The notes beneath the pieces were generated by a model. That model was given only the letters and a program-made list of their open reading frames with translations. It ran no database searches and was not told the DNA's origin. From Thermodesulfobium acidiphilum (GTDB lineage: Bacteria; Thermodesulfobiota; Thermodesulfobiia; Thermodesulfobiales; Thermodesulfobiaceae): DNA of 64,000 bases. A program made the translations under genes and the position numbers. This document shows, piece by piece, positions 19,390-28,311 of the stretch. How positions within the stretch are numbered: position 1 is the first letter of the stretch; each line of letters opens with the position of its first letter. The stretch spans positions 1,251,001-1,315,000 of the forward strand of contig NZ_CP020921.1 of assembly GCF_003057965.1 (NCBI RefSeq), in the 5' to 3' direction.

Positions 19390-20559
19390 TTGAGCAAAAA
19401 TGAGTCAATGTACAAGATTTCAAAGTTCGCTGCTCCCGAATTCATATTTGGAATTGATTCTATAGATTACGTAAAAAGATATATTAAAAACTTCTCGCTC
19501 ACCCATCCTATGGTAGTTACTGACTCAGGACTGCTAAGTGCAAGCTGGGCTAAAAATATTTTTAAACAGTTAGAAGGTATTGATATAAGGTACTCTATAT
19601 ATGACAAAGTTTCAGAAAATCCAAAGGACTATGAAGTAGAGGAAATTTCAAAAGTTATAATAAACTGCAATTGTGATTCTATTATTGCTATAGGCGGAGG
19701 CAGCGTAATAGATGCAGCAAAGGCAGGTGGTATTATGTGTGCAAATCCAGGATCAATAAGAGACTACGAAGGAATAGATAAGATTGTACATCCAATGCCT
19801 CCTATAATTTGTGTACCGACCACTTGCGGCAGTTCAGCTGATGTGTCCCAATTTGCAATTATTACGAACACCGATGAAAGATACAAAATGGCAATAGTAA
19901 GTAAGTCGCTACTTCCTGATATCTCAATAATAGATCCAAAAACACTTACCACACTACCAAAGGAACTTTTGATCGCCACATCCCTTGATGCATTGACGCA
20001 CGCATTTGAATCTTATGTATCCCTGGGTTCATCTCCCATTACCGATATGTTTGCCTTAAAAGCCATAAGGCTTATTTTCGAAACCCTTCCAAAAGTGGCC
20101 AAAGATCCAAAAAATATTAATTACTTAGAAGATCTAATGCTCGCAAGTCTTATGGCAGGAATGGCTTTCTCGAATGCCAGTCTTGGTATGGTTCATGCTA
20201 TAGCACACAGTATGGGCGGGTATAAAGATATTAGACATGGCACATGTAATGCAATACTATTAGACAGCGTTATAGATTTCAATTATGTATATGCAGCATA
20301 CAGATACGACAAAATTAGCGAAAGCTTAGGTTATGTTTTGGAAGATTTAAATGAAATAGATAGAAAAAAAATATTAATTGAGAGTATTATGAATTTAAAG
20401 AACAAAATCGGATTTAATATTACACTAAAAGATTTACAGATAAAAGAGAGTGAAATAGATATAATTGCAAAACATGCAGTAAACGATCCTTGCATGCTTA
20501 CAAATCCAGTTATGCCTACTTTTGAAGAGGTGAAAGAGTTCATTGCAAGAAACATCTAA
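19390..20559 (+). CDS. Iron-containing alcohol dehydrogenase (group III)
   Basis: 389 aa, the usual length. The dinucleotide-binding motif AIGGGSVIDAAKAG is near residue 100. Metal-ligand histidines appear in LDALTHAFESY and MVHAIAHSMGGYKDIRHG. The family reduces aldehydes or ketones with NAD(P)H or the reverse; the substrate here is unknown. TTG start, 8 nt after GGGGAG. Its last 17 nt overlap the diguanylate cyclase gene, so the two are likely cotranscribed, an unusual pairing. Confidence 0.92.
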   Translation: MSKNESMYKISKFAAPEFIFGIDSIDYVKRYIKNFSLTHPMVVTDSGLLSASWAKNIFKQLEGIDIRYSIYDKVSENPKDYEVEEISKVIINCNCDSIIAIGGGSVIDAAKAGGIMCANPGSIRDYEGIDKIVHPMPPIICVPTTCGSSADVSQFAIITNTDERYKMAIVSKSLLPDISIIDPKTLTTLPKELLIATSLDALTHAFESYVSLGSSPITDMFALKAIRLIFETLPKVAKDPKNINYLEDLMLASLMAGMAFSNASLGMVHAIAHSMGGYKDIRHGTCNAILLDSVIDFNYVYAAYRYDKISESLGYVLEDLNEIDRKKILIESIMNLKNKIGFNITLKDLQIKESEIDIIAKHAVNDPCMLTNPVMPTFEEVKEFIARNI

Positions 20560-22279
20560 GGAACCATCATTTGTAGAAAGTATAAGACGACAACTAATAG
20601 GTTTAGGAGAAAACTCTTCAAAAAAAACTTATTATGGCGAGTTAAGAGAAAAGATTCAATATCTTGAGCGTTTCAGGACTCTTCTTGATAGTTCTACAGA
20701 TATGATCTTGCTTATAAATTCTCAAACAAAAAAACTAATTGACGCAAACCTTTGCGCTATAAAAAGATTAGGATATAGCGTGAAAGAATTAGAAAAGATG
20801 TCAATCCTCGAATTTATAAACATTAAAGAAGATGAGTATCCTGAATTATTCGGGTACATTGTTTCAAAAGACTTTACAAAATCGCTTGTAACAGAATTTA
20901 TATGTAATGATGGCAAAAAAATACCCGTAGAAATCATAATAACGTCAAAGAGGTTTTCTGCCCAGTGGTACTACATAATTATTGCAAGGGATATAAGTGA
21001 AAAACTTGCCAAAGAAGCTGAGATGAAAGCAATAGAACTCCACTACACTAAAATTCTTGAAAACATATCTGATATAATAATTGAGCTCTCAGAAGATTTC
21101 AAAATATTATCCGTAACTCCATCTGCGTCTAAAATCCTTGGTTACCAAAATTACGAAATTATAGGTCACAGTTTCTACGAACTTGTAGAAAACAAAGACC
21201 TTAATTTAGTAATATCAGCTCTTTCTAATGTCAACAATGACAAACACATTAGCTTTAGTATAAAAAATAAGAAAAATATTTCAATAATTGTAAGTGCAAG
21301 CATATCTAGAACTAAATACGACAATACAAAATACATAGTAAGTTTAAGAGATATATCGGAAGTTTCAAAAGTTTATAAAAATTTAGAAGAGAAAGAAAGA
21401 CGCTTTAGAATTCTTTTTAACAGTATAAACGAGGCAGTTCTGTTATTCCCTATCCCGACAAAAGGAAGATTCGAAAAATTTATAGAAATTAACGATACAG
21501 CCTGCGCTTTTTTAAACATGAAAAAGGAGGAGATACTTAACTTTACCATTAAAGATATCTTAGCACCAGGAAAAGAAAAGAACACTCTCTTAGAAAAGTT
21601 AATTCTAGGAGAATTCGAGAACTCAATTCCGGCAGAATTTATTAGTAAAAACTCTCAAAATATTTTTGTTGAAATAGATATAAAAAGATGTCATATAGGC
21701 GATCAGGATATGGTGCTTTTAATTGCAAAAAACGTCACTGAAAAAAAGTTAATGGAAAACAAACTCAACTATCTTGCTTTCCATGATCATCTAACAGGAC
21801 TTTCTAATAGAACGCTCTTCTCAGATAGAGTCCAATATGAAATTTCGAGATCAAAGAGAAATAGAACCTTTTTAGGAGTAATGTTCTTAGACCTAGATAG
21901 GTTTAAAGATGTAAACGATACCCTTGGCCACAAAATTGGAGATAGCCTTCTACAACACGTAAGCGCAAAACTTCAAGAAACAATAAGAGAAACTGATATT
22001 TTAGCAAGAATGGGTGGAGATGAATTTGCTATCCTGGTGCCAGATCTTAAGGATAAAAATGAAATAAGACCTCTTGCAAAAAGAATACTTAAGTTATTTG
22101 AAAATCCATTTATAGTAAATAACAATTCTTTTAAACTTGGCATTAGCATAGGAATTAGTGTGTACCCTTATGATGCAAAAAATTATGAAGAGCTTCTTAC
22201 CAATGCTGATACTGCCATGTATAGTGCCAAAAATTCAGGAGGCAATAAGTTCATATTCTATTGTGAAAATATTCTGTAG
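20543..22279 (+). CDS. PAS-domain diguanylate cyclase (GGDEF)
   Basis: 578 aa, no transmembrane segment seen. Three PAS-type sensor domains (residues about 35-155, 165-280, 285-405) precede a GGDEF domain (about 412-575). The catalytic motif is intact (MGGDEF), and RETD five residues before it matches the RxxD product-inhibition site, so it should make cyclic di-GMP under feedback control. No EAL domain. TTG start; overlaps the dehydrogenase gene before it and the NlpC/P60 gene after it by 17 nt each. PAS ligands are unknown. Confidence 0.93.
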   Translation: MQETSKEPSFVESIRRQLIGLGENSSKKTYYGELREKIQYLERFRTLLDSSTDMILLINSQTKKLIDANLCAIKRLGYSVKELEKMSILEFINIKEDEYPELFGYIVSKDFTKSLVTEFICNDGKKIPVEIIITSKRFSAQWYYIIIARDISEKLAKEAEMKAIELHYTKILENISDIIIELSEDFKILSVTPSASKILGYQNYEIIGHSFYELVENKDLNLVISALSNVNNDKHISFSIKNKKNISIIVSASISRTKYDNTKYIVSLRDISEVSKVYKNLEEKERRFRILFNSINEAVLLFPIPTKGRFEKFIEINDTACAFLNMKKEEILNFTIKDILAPGKEKNTLLEKLILGEFENSIPAEFISKNSQNIFVEIDIKRCHIGDQDMVLLIAKNVTEKKLMENKLNYLAFHDHLTGLSNRTLFSDRVQYEISRSKRNRTFLGVMFLDLDRFKDVNDTLGHKIGDSLLQHVSAKLQETIRETDILARMGGDEFAILVPDLKDKNEIRPLAKRILKLFENPFIVNNNSFKLGISIGISVYPYDAKNYEELLTNADTAMYSAKNSGGNKFIFYCENIL

Positions 22280-23513
22280 GCTCTTTCTATCTATTTTTTT
22301 ATTTTTAATGCTTCAAGTTGATAGGACATGCCTGGCAAATTTTGATTTAGAATTATATATGTCTGGATTAAGCAATAACTTACTTATGTCACAGGAAGAA
22401 ATAAATAATTTTAATAAAAAAATAAATAATACAGTATCACTTAGTTCTTTTAAAAGTACCCTTTCAAAGGAAGAATTAGAAAAACTTATATTTCAAAACA
22501 ATTACTATTTTCCTCTTTATATAGATTCTATCTATTATGAACACCAGAATTTTGATAACAAAATTGTCGTAAAGGACCAAAACATTATAAAATATGCAAT
22601 TACGTTAAAAAGAGTAAATATAAGAACTTTTCCGACTTTAGAAAGAGCTAGTTATTCTCCTAATGATAGTAGATTTGATCAGTTTCAAGAAACAACCTTT
22701 GAAATAAATGAACCAGTACTAGTAATAACTGAAGATAAGAGCGGAAAGTGGGCTTTTATTCAAGGAAGAGACTATAATGGATGGACATTAAAAAAAGATA
22801 TTGCCTTTTTTCATAACAAAGAAGAATTTATAAAATATATTAAATCTCTAAAATCTAATTTTATTACAACCATTTCTTCTAAGTCCAGGTTAATGTTTGA
22901 TACAGGAGAATTTCAGGATATAAATATGGGAACAAAATTTATAATAAAAGAAAAGGAGCCAATAAATGGTTTTTTAAGAGTTATAGTTCCAATAAAAGAT
23001 AGTTTTGGTATGATTAAGTTTACTACAGGAAGTATCTCTACTTCTGATGTAGTTTATAAATTTCTTCCTTATACAAGAAAAAATGTTATTATCCAGGCTT
23101 TCAAAATGTTAAATGAACCTTATGGTTGGGGAGGAGAAAATGGCTTCCACGATTGTTCTTCCTTTATTCAAGACATCTTCAAAACATTTGGCTTTACCTT
23201 TCCAAGAAATGCAGATGCTCAGGAAATGTTGCCTGGAACAAGGTTTTCTTTCAAAAATCTAGATTATGATGAACGACTACAACTTATAAAAAACCTAAAG
23301 CCTATTTCTCTTCTTTTTATGAAAGATCACGTCATGTTGTACCTTGGGTTTATCGATAATTCACCATATGTGATAAATGACATTACAGCATATTACCAGA
23401 ACGGTATTCTCGTAAGAGATTACAAAGTTGCAGTTACTGATATAATTAATGCAAGAAGATCAGATTCTAAAAGTTTTTTAGAATCTCTTACTACTGCAAT
23501 TGAAATACCATAA
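22263..23513 (+). CDS. Exported NlpC/P60 peptidoglycan peptidase with SH3-type domains
   Basis: About 416 aa from GTG 22263, which gives a clean signal peptide (MKIFCRLFLSIFLFLMLQV). The middle holds two bacterial SH3-like regions (KRVNIRTFPT... and the block after residue 195). The C-terminal NlpC/P60 core has the catalytic cysteine in GGENGFHDCSSFIQD and the histidine in KDHVMLYLGF. Such enzymes cleave stem peptides in cell-wall peptidoglycan in the envelope. The frame is open upstream into the cyclase gene, so the exact start is not certain; AGGAGG lies about 19 nt upstream of the GTG. Confidence 0.87.
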   Translation: MKIFCRLFLSIFLFLMLQVDRTCLANFDLELYMSGLSNNLLMSQEEINNFNKKINNTVSLSSFKSTLSKEELEKLIFQNNYYFPLYIDSIYYEHQNFDNKIVVKDQNIIKYAITLKRVNIRTFPTLERASYSPNDSRFDQFQETTFEINEPVLVITEDKSGKWAFIQGRDYNGWTLKKDIAFFHNKEEFIKYIKSLKSNFITTISSKSRLMFDTGEFQDINMGTKFIIKEKEPINGFLRVIVPIKDSFGMIKFTTGSISTSDVVYKFLPYTRKNVIIQAFKMLNEPYGWGGENGFHDCSSFIQDIFKTFGFTFPRNADAQEMLPGTRFSFKNLDYDERLQLIKNLKPISLLFMKDHVMLYLGFIDNSPYVINDITAYYQNGILVRDYKVAVTDIINARRSDSKSFLESLTTAIEIP

Positions 23514-23531
23514 ATTAACGAGGTGATAAAT

Positions 23532-24047
23532 ATGAAATTTCTAATTTTTATAATTGCTTTATTATTCATGTTTGCTGCACCTGTACAAGCAGACGAAACA
23601 AATAAAACCTATTTTCAACTGGTAAATTTAGACGTCCAAGCCGATTCTTCTATTTACGTGCCAAAGGGTACAGGAAAAATAACCGAAAGAAAAGTAGGGG
23701 ATGAAGATCTTTCTAAGTTTTACGACATTATAAAATCAGACCTCAATGACCATAGCGTAGGCATAAATCCCAATAGCAATATCCATTTAATAATAACAGT
23801 AACCGATGTCAAAAAGGTTCCACAATTTAGCTTTGGAATTTCAGCAGAAAAGTCATTCATAAAGGCAAAAGTTGTCCTTATGAAAGGTGAAAAGATAATA
23901 GTTACAGATTCCGTATACGGAGAAAGCAAATCAACCACTCCAATTATTAGAACAAACAACCCTTTTGAAGGTGCTATGAAAGAGGCATCAGCTGAAATAA
24001 TGCGAAAGGTATTGCCTATTATAATTCCGGGTTTTCCTTCAAAATAG
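23532..24047 (+). CDS. Secreted protein of unknown function
   Basis: 171 aa from ATG 23532, which follows GAGGTGATAA; the GTG at 23523 lies inside that site. A signal peptide (residues 1-19, ending PVQA) is evident. The mature part reads like a small alpha/beta envelope protein (IHLIITVTDVKKV, then KAKVVLMKGEKIIVTDSVYGES) and vaguely resembles DUF4410-type proteins, but I do not recognise it. It lies 18 bp after the NlpC/P60 gene, same strand, and converges on mtaB. Confidence 0.75.
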   Translation: MKFLIFIIALLFMFAAPVQADETNKTYFQLVNLDVQADSSIYVPKGTGKITERKVGDEDLSKFYDIIKSDLNDHSVGINPNSNIHLIITVTDVKKVPQFSFGISAEKSFIKAKVVLMKGEKIIVTDSVYGESKSTTPIIRTNNPFEGAMKEASAEIMRKVLPIIIPGFPSK

Positions 24048-24055
24048 AAATGCTT

Positions 24056-25252
24056 TTATCCAACAACTAAATAATTTTTGTCTAAAGATTTGCCTTTTAA
24101 AAGAGTTATATTTAATTTGTTTTTATTAGCCTTAACAGGTATATAGTTTGAACTGTGCCCATAAACATACTTCTCATCTCCTCTCTCCCATAAGGGAGAG
24201 GGTATTTCTTTATCAATAAACTTTTTCAAAATTCTTGATTGAGAAAACCTTTCAGTTATCATTTTTTGTCTTTCTATAATAATTTTTTTGTCTAGTGGTT
24301 TAAACTGAGAGGCCACAGTCCCTTTTCTTGACGAAAATGGAAAAGAGTGAACTCTTACAAGAGGGAGTCTATCAAGAAAGTCAATTGTCATCTGAAAATC
24401 CTTATCACTCTCAGTAGGATAGCCTACGATAATGTCTGCAGAAACAAGAAAATCATTTCTTTTCTCTTTAATCTGAAAAATTTTATCCAAAATCTTATCT
24501 ACATTTGCAAACCTTTTCATAGATCTCAAAACCTTAGGGCTTGCACTTTGAAGAGATAGATGCAAATGAGGCTGAATTTTATTTGAGCTAATCATAAAAT
24601 TTATAAATTCTTTATTTAAAAGTAATGCTGGATAAATAGACCCAAGTCTTATTTTTATATCATTGCCATCAAGTAAAGTAACTATTTCCTTCAATAACCA
24701 AACTATATCAAGTCCAAGATCATACCCCCATAAAGCTAACTCAATTGCACTCAAAACTATTTCATCTACGTTGTGTAACAAAAGTATTTCTTTTTTAATA
24801 TCCTCAAATGGCCTTGATTTTAATGGACCGCGCAAAAACCTTATTATACAGTAAGTACACTCTCTGCAGCAACCATCCCCAACTTTAAGAATATACCTCT
24901 TTCTACCGCGATAATTCGAATTTACAACTCTACTAGTCAATAACTCTTCTAACTCTTTGTTATTGAAAAAAATTACCTGGGGAAATAATTTTTTTAAGTC
25001 CCCATATGCTGTAACAGCACAACCTAAAAAATAGGTTTGTTTGTTTAACTTACTAAACTTCTTTAACATTCTGATAGATTCTTTTTGTGCCTTCTCTGTT
25101 ACTGCACAGCTACTCAAAATAATAACGTCTGACAAACTAGCCGACAATTCTTCTATACAGCCAGGAAAAAATATTTCTTTAAATTTTGCAAGATCAGCCT
25201 GACTAACTTTACAACCTAGTGCAAGAGAAAATACCTTTTTATTTAATATCAT
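24056..25252 (-). CDS. mtaB: Radical SAM methylthiotransferase, MtaB-like (tRNA ms2t6A37)
   Basis: 398 aa. N-terminal UPF0004 domain with LGCKVSQ, SSCAVTEKA and FLGCAVT cysteines for one Fe-S cluster. The radical SAM motif CCRECTYCIIRFLRGPLKSR supplies CxxxCxxC for the second. A TRAM-like tail follows. The enzyme would add a methylthio group to t6A37 in tRNAs. A palindromic repeat (24183-24200) is read in frame as SPLWERG inside the C-terminal part. Overlaps rsmE by 14 nt; order hrcA-dnaJ-rsmE-mtaB is typical of Gram-positives. Confidence 0.87.
   Translation of the reverse strand: MILNKKVFSLALGCKVSQADLAKFKEIFFPGCIEELSASLSDVIILSSCAVTEKAQKESIRMLKKFSKLNKQTYFLGCAVTAYGDLKKLFPQVIFFNNKELEELLTSRVVNSNYRGRKRYILKVGDGCCRECTYCIIRFLRGPLKSRPFEDIKKEILLLHNVDEIVLSAIELALWGYDLGLDIVWLLKEIVTLLDGNDIKIRLGSIYPALLLNKEFINFMISSNKIQPHLHLSLQSASPKVLRSMKRFANVDKILDKIFQIKEKRNDFLVSADIIVGYPTESDKDFQMTIDFLDRLPLVRVHSFPFSSRKGTVASQFKPLDKKIIIERQKMITERFSQSRILKKFIDKEIPSPLWERGDEKYVYGHSSNYIPVKANKNKLNITLLKGKSLDKNYLVVG
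24183..24200. repeat. Palindromic repeat CTCTCCC-ATAA-GGGAGAG inside mtaB
   Basis: A perfect 7-bp inverted repeat around ATAA, G/C-rich in AT-rich surroundings. On the mtaB strand it is translated as SPLWERG, a peptide I know as a recurrent product of small palindromic repeats in unrelated bacterial genes. It lies at about residues 351-357, between the SAM domain and the TRAM-like tail. I see no second copy in this window. Confidence 0.6.
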
Positions 25253-25961
25253 TTGACAAATAAAACATTATACTACAAGAAACTACACTTGCTGTCTGAA
25301 CCCTCAAAATTCTCTCACCTAAAGATAAAACATAAGCCCCTTTAGATTTGAGAAATTCTATTTCATTTAAAGATATACCTCCTTCGGCTCCAATAAAAAG
25401 AGATAAATTTCCAGAAATAGCTGATTTAAATAAATCTTTAATTGACTGATTTGAATTTTCCCAAAAAACCACAATCTGACCTTTAAAGAGTTCATCTGGC
25501 AACCTAAAAAGTTTATACGGACCTAAAATTTCTGGAACAACTCCTCTTCCTGCAAGTTCAGCTGCTTCTTTTGCGATCCTTTGCCACCTTTTAATTTTGT
25601 TTGGAGATACTTCTCCGTAATAATTTCTTTCACCATATATTAGAACAAACTTCTTAACTCCAAGTTCAGTACACATACGAACTATATCACTCAACTTATC
25701 TCCCTTTGGAAGAAATTGAAATAATGTAAGATCTAACTTAGGTTCTTTTGCATCTAACCTTTCACCAAGAATTATATGGTTTCCCTTTACCCTGGATTTA
25801 AAAATATTTCCCACTCCATCAAGTATCATAACTTCATCATCATCTTTTAGTCGTAACACCTTAAAAAGATAATGTCTTTCATCTTTTTCTAATTCTATTG
25901 AAAGACCCGCTAAAGGATCGGTTATTCTATTCTTACCTATATAAAGTCGTGGTTCAGACAC
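25239..25961 (-). CDS. rsmE: 16S rRNA (uracil1498-N3)-methyltransferase
   Basis: 240 aa, normal for RsmE. An N-terminal PUA-like part (KDERHYLFKVLRLKDDDEV) is followed by a SPOUT methyltransferase fold with the AdoMet knot motifs FIGAEGGIS and LSLGERILRVQTA. Methylates N3 of U1498 in 16S rRNA. GTG start shares one base with the dnaJ stop; the 3' end overlaps mtaB by 14 nt. Confidence 0.94.
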   Translation of the reverse strand: MSEPRLYIGKNRITDPLAGLSIELEKDERHYLFKVLRLKDDDEVMILDGVGNIFKSRVKGNHIILGERLDAKEPKLDLTLFQFLPKGDKLSDIVRMCTELGVKKFVLIYGERNYYGEVSPNKIKRWQRIAKEAAELAGRGVVPEILGPYKLFRLPDELFKGQIVVFWENSNQSIKDLFKSAISGNLSLFIGAEGGISLNEIEFLKSKGAYVLSLGERILRVQTASVVSCSIMFYLSNDIK

Positions 25962-27076
25962 TACTTCTTAATTTTTTTCTTAATTTTTTTAAATAAACTA
26001 TCTTTTTCTGAATATTCTCCCCTGATCTTGGCGAGTTTAACGTAAAGTTCTCGTTCCTCATCAGTAAGATCGGTAGGAGTCTTTATGATGGTCCTTATAA
26101 TCAAATCTCCCCTAGATCTTCCACCATGCTTAGGGAGCCCCTTTCCCTTTATCTTAAACTCCGCATACGGCTGCACACCTGGTGGGATATCATATTCACT
26201 AAAACCTTCTTCTGAATCAGGAGTGTAATATTCTATTTTTGTACCAAGAACGGCCTGTGGAAAACTTATATTTACGGGATATATAAGATCATATCCATCT
26301 CTAATAAATCTTTCATTGTTTATATACTTAATCTTTACATATAAATCTCCATAATCTTCACCATATGACCCAGCATTTCCCCCTGATTTCACTTTAAATA
26401 TCTTTTTCTCTTCAGTAAATGGTGGAATACTTATAGATATCTTTGTCTTTGTGATAACTCTTCCAGTACCTCTACAATGAGGACAAGGATCTTCTATTAC
26501 AAACCCCTTTCCATTACACTCCGGACAACTATAGGTCTGATAAACGTTCCCTAATATTGTCCTTCTTGAAGAAGTTACCTGCCCTGTACCCTGACACACC
26601 TTACAAACAGTTTTCCTCCCACTGAGAGAGCCCTTTCCTTCGCATTTCTCACATCTCTCGTATCTATCGTACTCAATAATTTTATCTGGAGCACCATTTA
26701 TTGCTTCAAAGTAAGTCAGGCCTACTACAATCTCCCTATCTTCGCCCCTGAAACTAACAGTTCGTCTGGTTCTTTCCTGACTAACTCCAAAAAAGTCACC
26801 AAAAAATGTTTCAAATATATCAGACATGCCGCCAAATGGATCGGCCATTTCCTTTTCTGTGCCAAATCTATCATATCTTGCTCTTTTTTCTGGATCAGAT
26901 AAAATCTCATAGGCTTGAGTAAGTTCTTTAAACTTTTCAGCACAATCAGGATCGTCTTTATTCACATCAGGATGGAGTTCTTTAGCAAGTCTTCTATATG
27001 AAGCTTTAATCTCTTCAAATGAAGCATCGCGAGATACTCCAAGTACTGAATAAAGATCTTTATTATTTGTCCTCAA
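25961..27076 (-). CDS. dnaJ: Chaperone DnaJ
   Basis: 371 aa, full-length class I Hsp40. The J domain (residues 7-70) has the HPD tripeptide in KELHPDVNK. A short glycine/phenylalanine region (GGMSDIFETFFGDFFG) follows, then four CxxCxGxG zinc repeats (residues about 135-205) and C-terminal peptide-binding domains. It stimulates the DnaK ATPase. TTG start overlaps the hrcA stop by 4 nt. grpE and dnaK, usually between hrcA and dnaJ, are not here. Confidence 0.96.
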   Translation of the reverse strand: MRTNNKDLYSVLGVSRDASFEEIKASYRRLAKELHPDVNKDDPDCAEKFKELTQAYEILSDPEKRARYDRFGTEKEMADPFGGMSDIFETFFGDFFGVSQERTRRTVSFRGEDREIVVGLTYFEAINGAPDKIIEYDRYERCEKCEGKGSLSGRKTVCKVCQGTGQVTSSRRTILGNVYQTYSCPECNGKGFVIEDPCPHCRGTGRVITKTKISISIPPFTEEKKIFKVKSGGNAGSYGEDYGDLYVKIKYINNERFIRDGYDLIYPVNISFPQAVLGTKIEYYTPDSEEGFSEYDIPPGVQPYAEFKIKGKGLPKHGGRSRGDLIIRTIIKTPTDLTDEERELYVKLAKIRGEYSEKDSLFKKIKKKIKK

Positions 27077-28122
27077 TCAAACAACCTCCTCAAGCCGTTG
27101 GAAATTTTATGAGTATAAATATCAAGTAATTCTACTACATACGGGTATCTCACACGAGTAGGAGAAATAAGCCCTATAAAACCTACAACCTTATTAGCGT
27201 AATAATATGGAACCTTAAAGAAGGTAAACTCCCAGAATTTCGGATCCTCATTCTCCTCTCCAATTACTATCTTTATTTCTCTTTTTTCCCAAGGATCCTC
27301 AAAAAGCTTCTGCACAATTCTATCTTCTTCCTCTAAAAGGGCAACAAGTATATCGAATTTCTCTTTCTCAGAAAAATCTGGTAGGTTAAACATCTTCATA
27401 CTATAATAAATATAAGCTTTTTTATCTGTTGCATTCCATAAGTTTTCTATAACACTTGTCAAGATTTGTTTTGCTTGCGAAGAAAGATTAAAAACAGGAT
27501 CAAATACTGCCTCTAATTCAGAATTAATTTCATTTCTGTTTTTTCCCATCACTTTGCTCTTTATAAGAGAATTAAGTACAAGAGCATCTTCTTCACTTGA
27601 AATATCTATGTTTAGAGGATATGTAACACTAATTCCTCCTTCAAGAAGCAAAAATACAATACAAAAACCTTTTTTTACATATGACAGGTGAAAATCTTTA
27701 ACATAGAGTTCCAACAGAAGTGGATGAGAAATTATAGCAATCCCAAGGGTTTTGCTCGAAAGTTGCTTAGCCATCTTTTTCAAAAATTCACTTACAGGAT
27801 CATCTTCATCAAATTCCTCATCAAATTCTTCATACTGGTTTAGATTTGGCTTAGGCCATTCCATCAAAGAATCAACATAATATCTATATCCAATACAAGA
27901 AGGAATCCTACCTGCTGAAACGTGAGGCTGATTTAAAAATCCTTCTTCTTCAAGATCTGCCATATCGTTTCTTATAGTGGCAGGACTAACTCCTAAATCA
28001 AATCTCTTCCAAACAGTCCTCGACGCAACAGGTTCGGCTGTCTGAGTATAGCTTTCAACAACAGCCCACAAAACCTTTTTCTTTCTTGAAGAAAGATAGT
28101 CATCAGAGAATTTTCCCTTCAT
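27073..28122 (-). CDS. hrcA: Heat-inducible transcription repressor HrcA
   Basis: 349 aa. The N-terminal winged helix contains VSPATIRNDMADLEEEGFLN and the family mark HVSAGRIPS; a GAF-like domain and dimerisation region follow. HrcA represses class I heat-shock genes at CIRCE elements. I looked for CIRCE (TTAGCACTC-N9-GAGTGCTAA) in 28123-28311 and found none, so this copy is probably not autoregulated in that way. First gene of hrcA-dnaJ-rsmE-mtaB. Confidence 0.95.
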   Translation of the reverse strand: MKGKFSDDYLSSRKKKVLWAVVESYTQTAEPVASRTVWKRFDLGVSPATIRNDMADLEEEGFLNQPHVSAGRIPSCIGYRYYVDSLMEWPKPNLNQYEEFDEEFDEDDPVSEFLKKMAKQLSSKTLGIAIISHPLLLELYVKDFHLSYVKKGFCIVFLLLEGGISVTYPLNIDISSEEDALVLNSLIKSKVMGKNRNEINSELEAVFDPVFNLSSQAKQILTSVIENLWNATDKKAYIYYSMKMFNLPDFSEKEKFDILVALLEEEDRIVQKLFEDPWEKREIKIVIGEENEDPKFWEFTFFKVPYYYANKVVGFIGLISPTRVRYPYVVELLDIYTHKISNGLRRLFD

Positions 28123-28311
28123 TTTACTTAATCCTCTTTCTCATATATTTTTATACTATTTTATAATATATTATAATACAATTAGTTTTTGACAGTTTAT
28201 GACTAGTTTTTTATCTGAATACCAAGCTTTTGGTAATTTTAAATCTAAGAAATATTTTTATTTATTAGTATATTTTATATGAAATCTAATTGAAATGAAG
28301 GGAGAAAGAAA
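28123..28311. other. Divergent intergenic region hrcA/ilvD
   Basis: 189 bp holding both promoters. A short dyad TACCAA-GCTT-TTGGTA lies at 28220-28235, upstream of ilvD. No CIRCE, RNA gene or ORF is seen. Confidence 0.5.

Noticed and set aside
28123-28311. CIRCE operator before hrcA
   Set aside because: No TTAGCACTC/GAGTGCTAA pair; only an unrelated short dyad is present.
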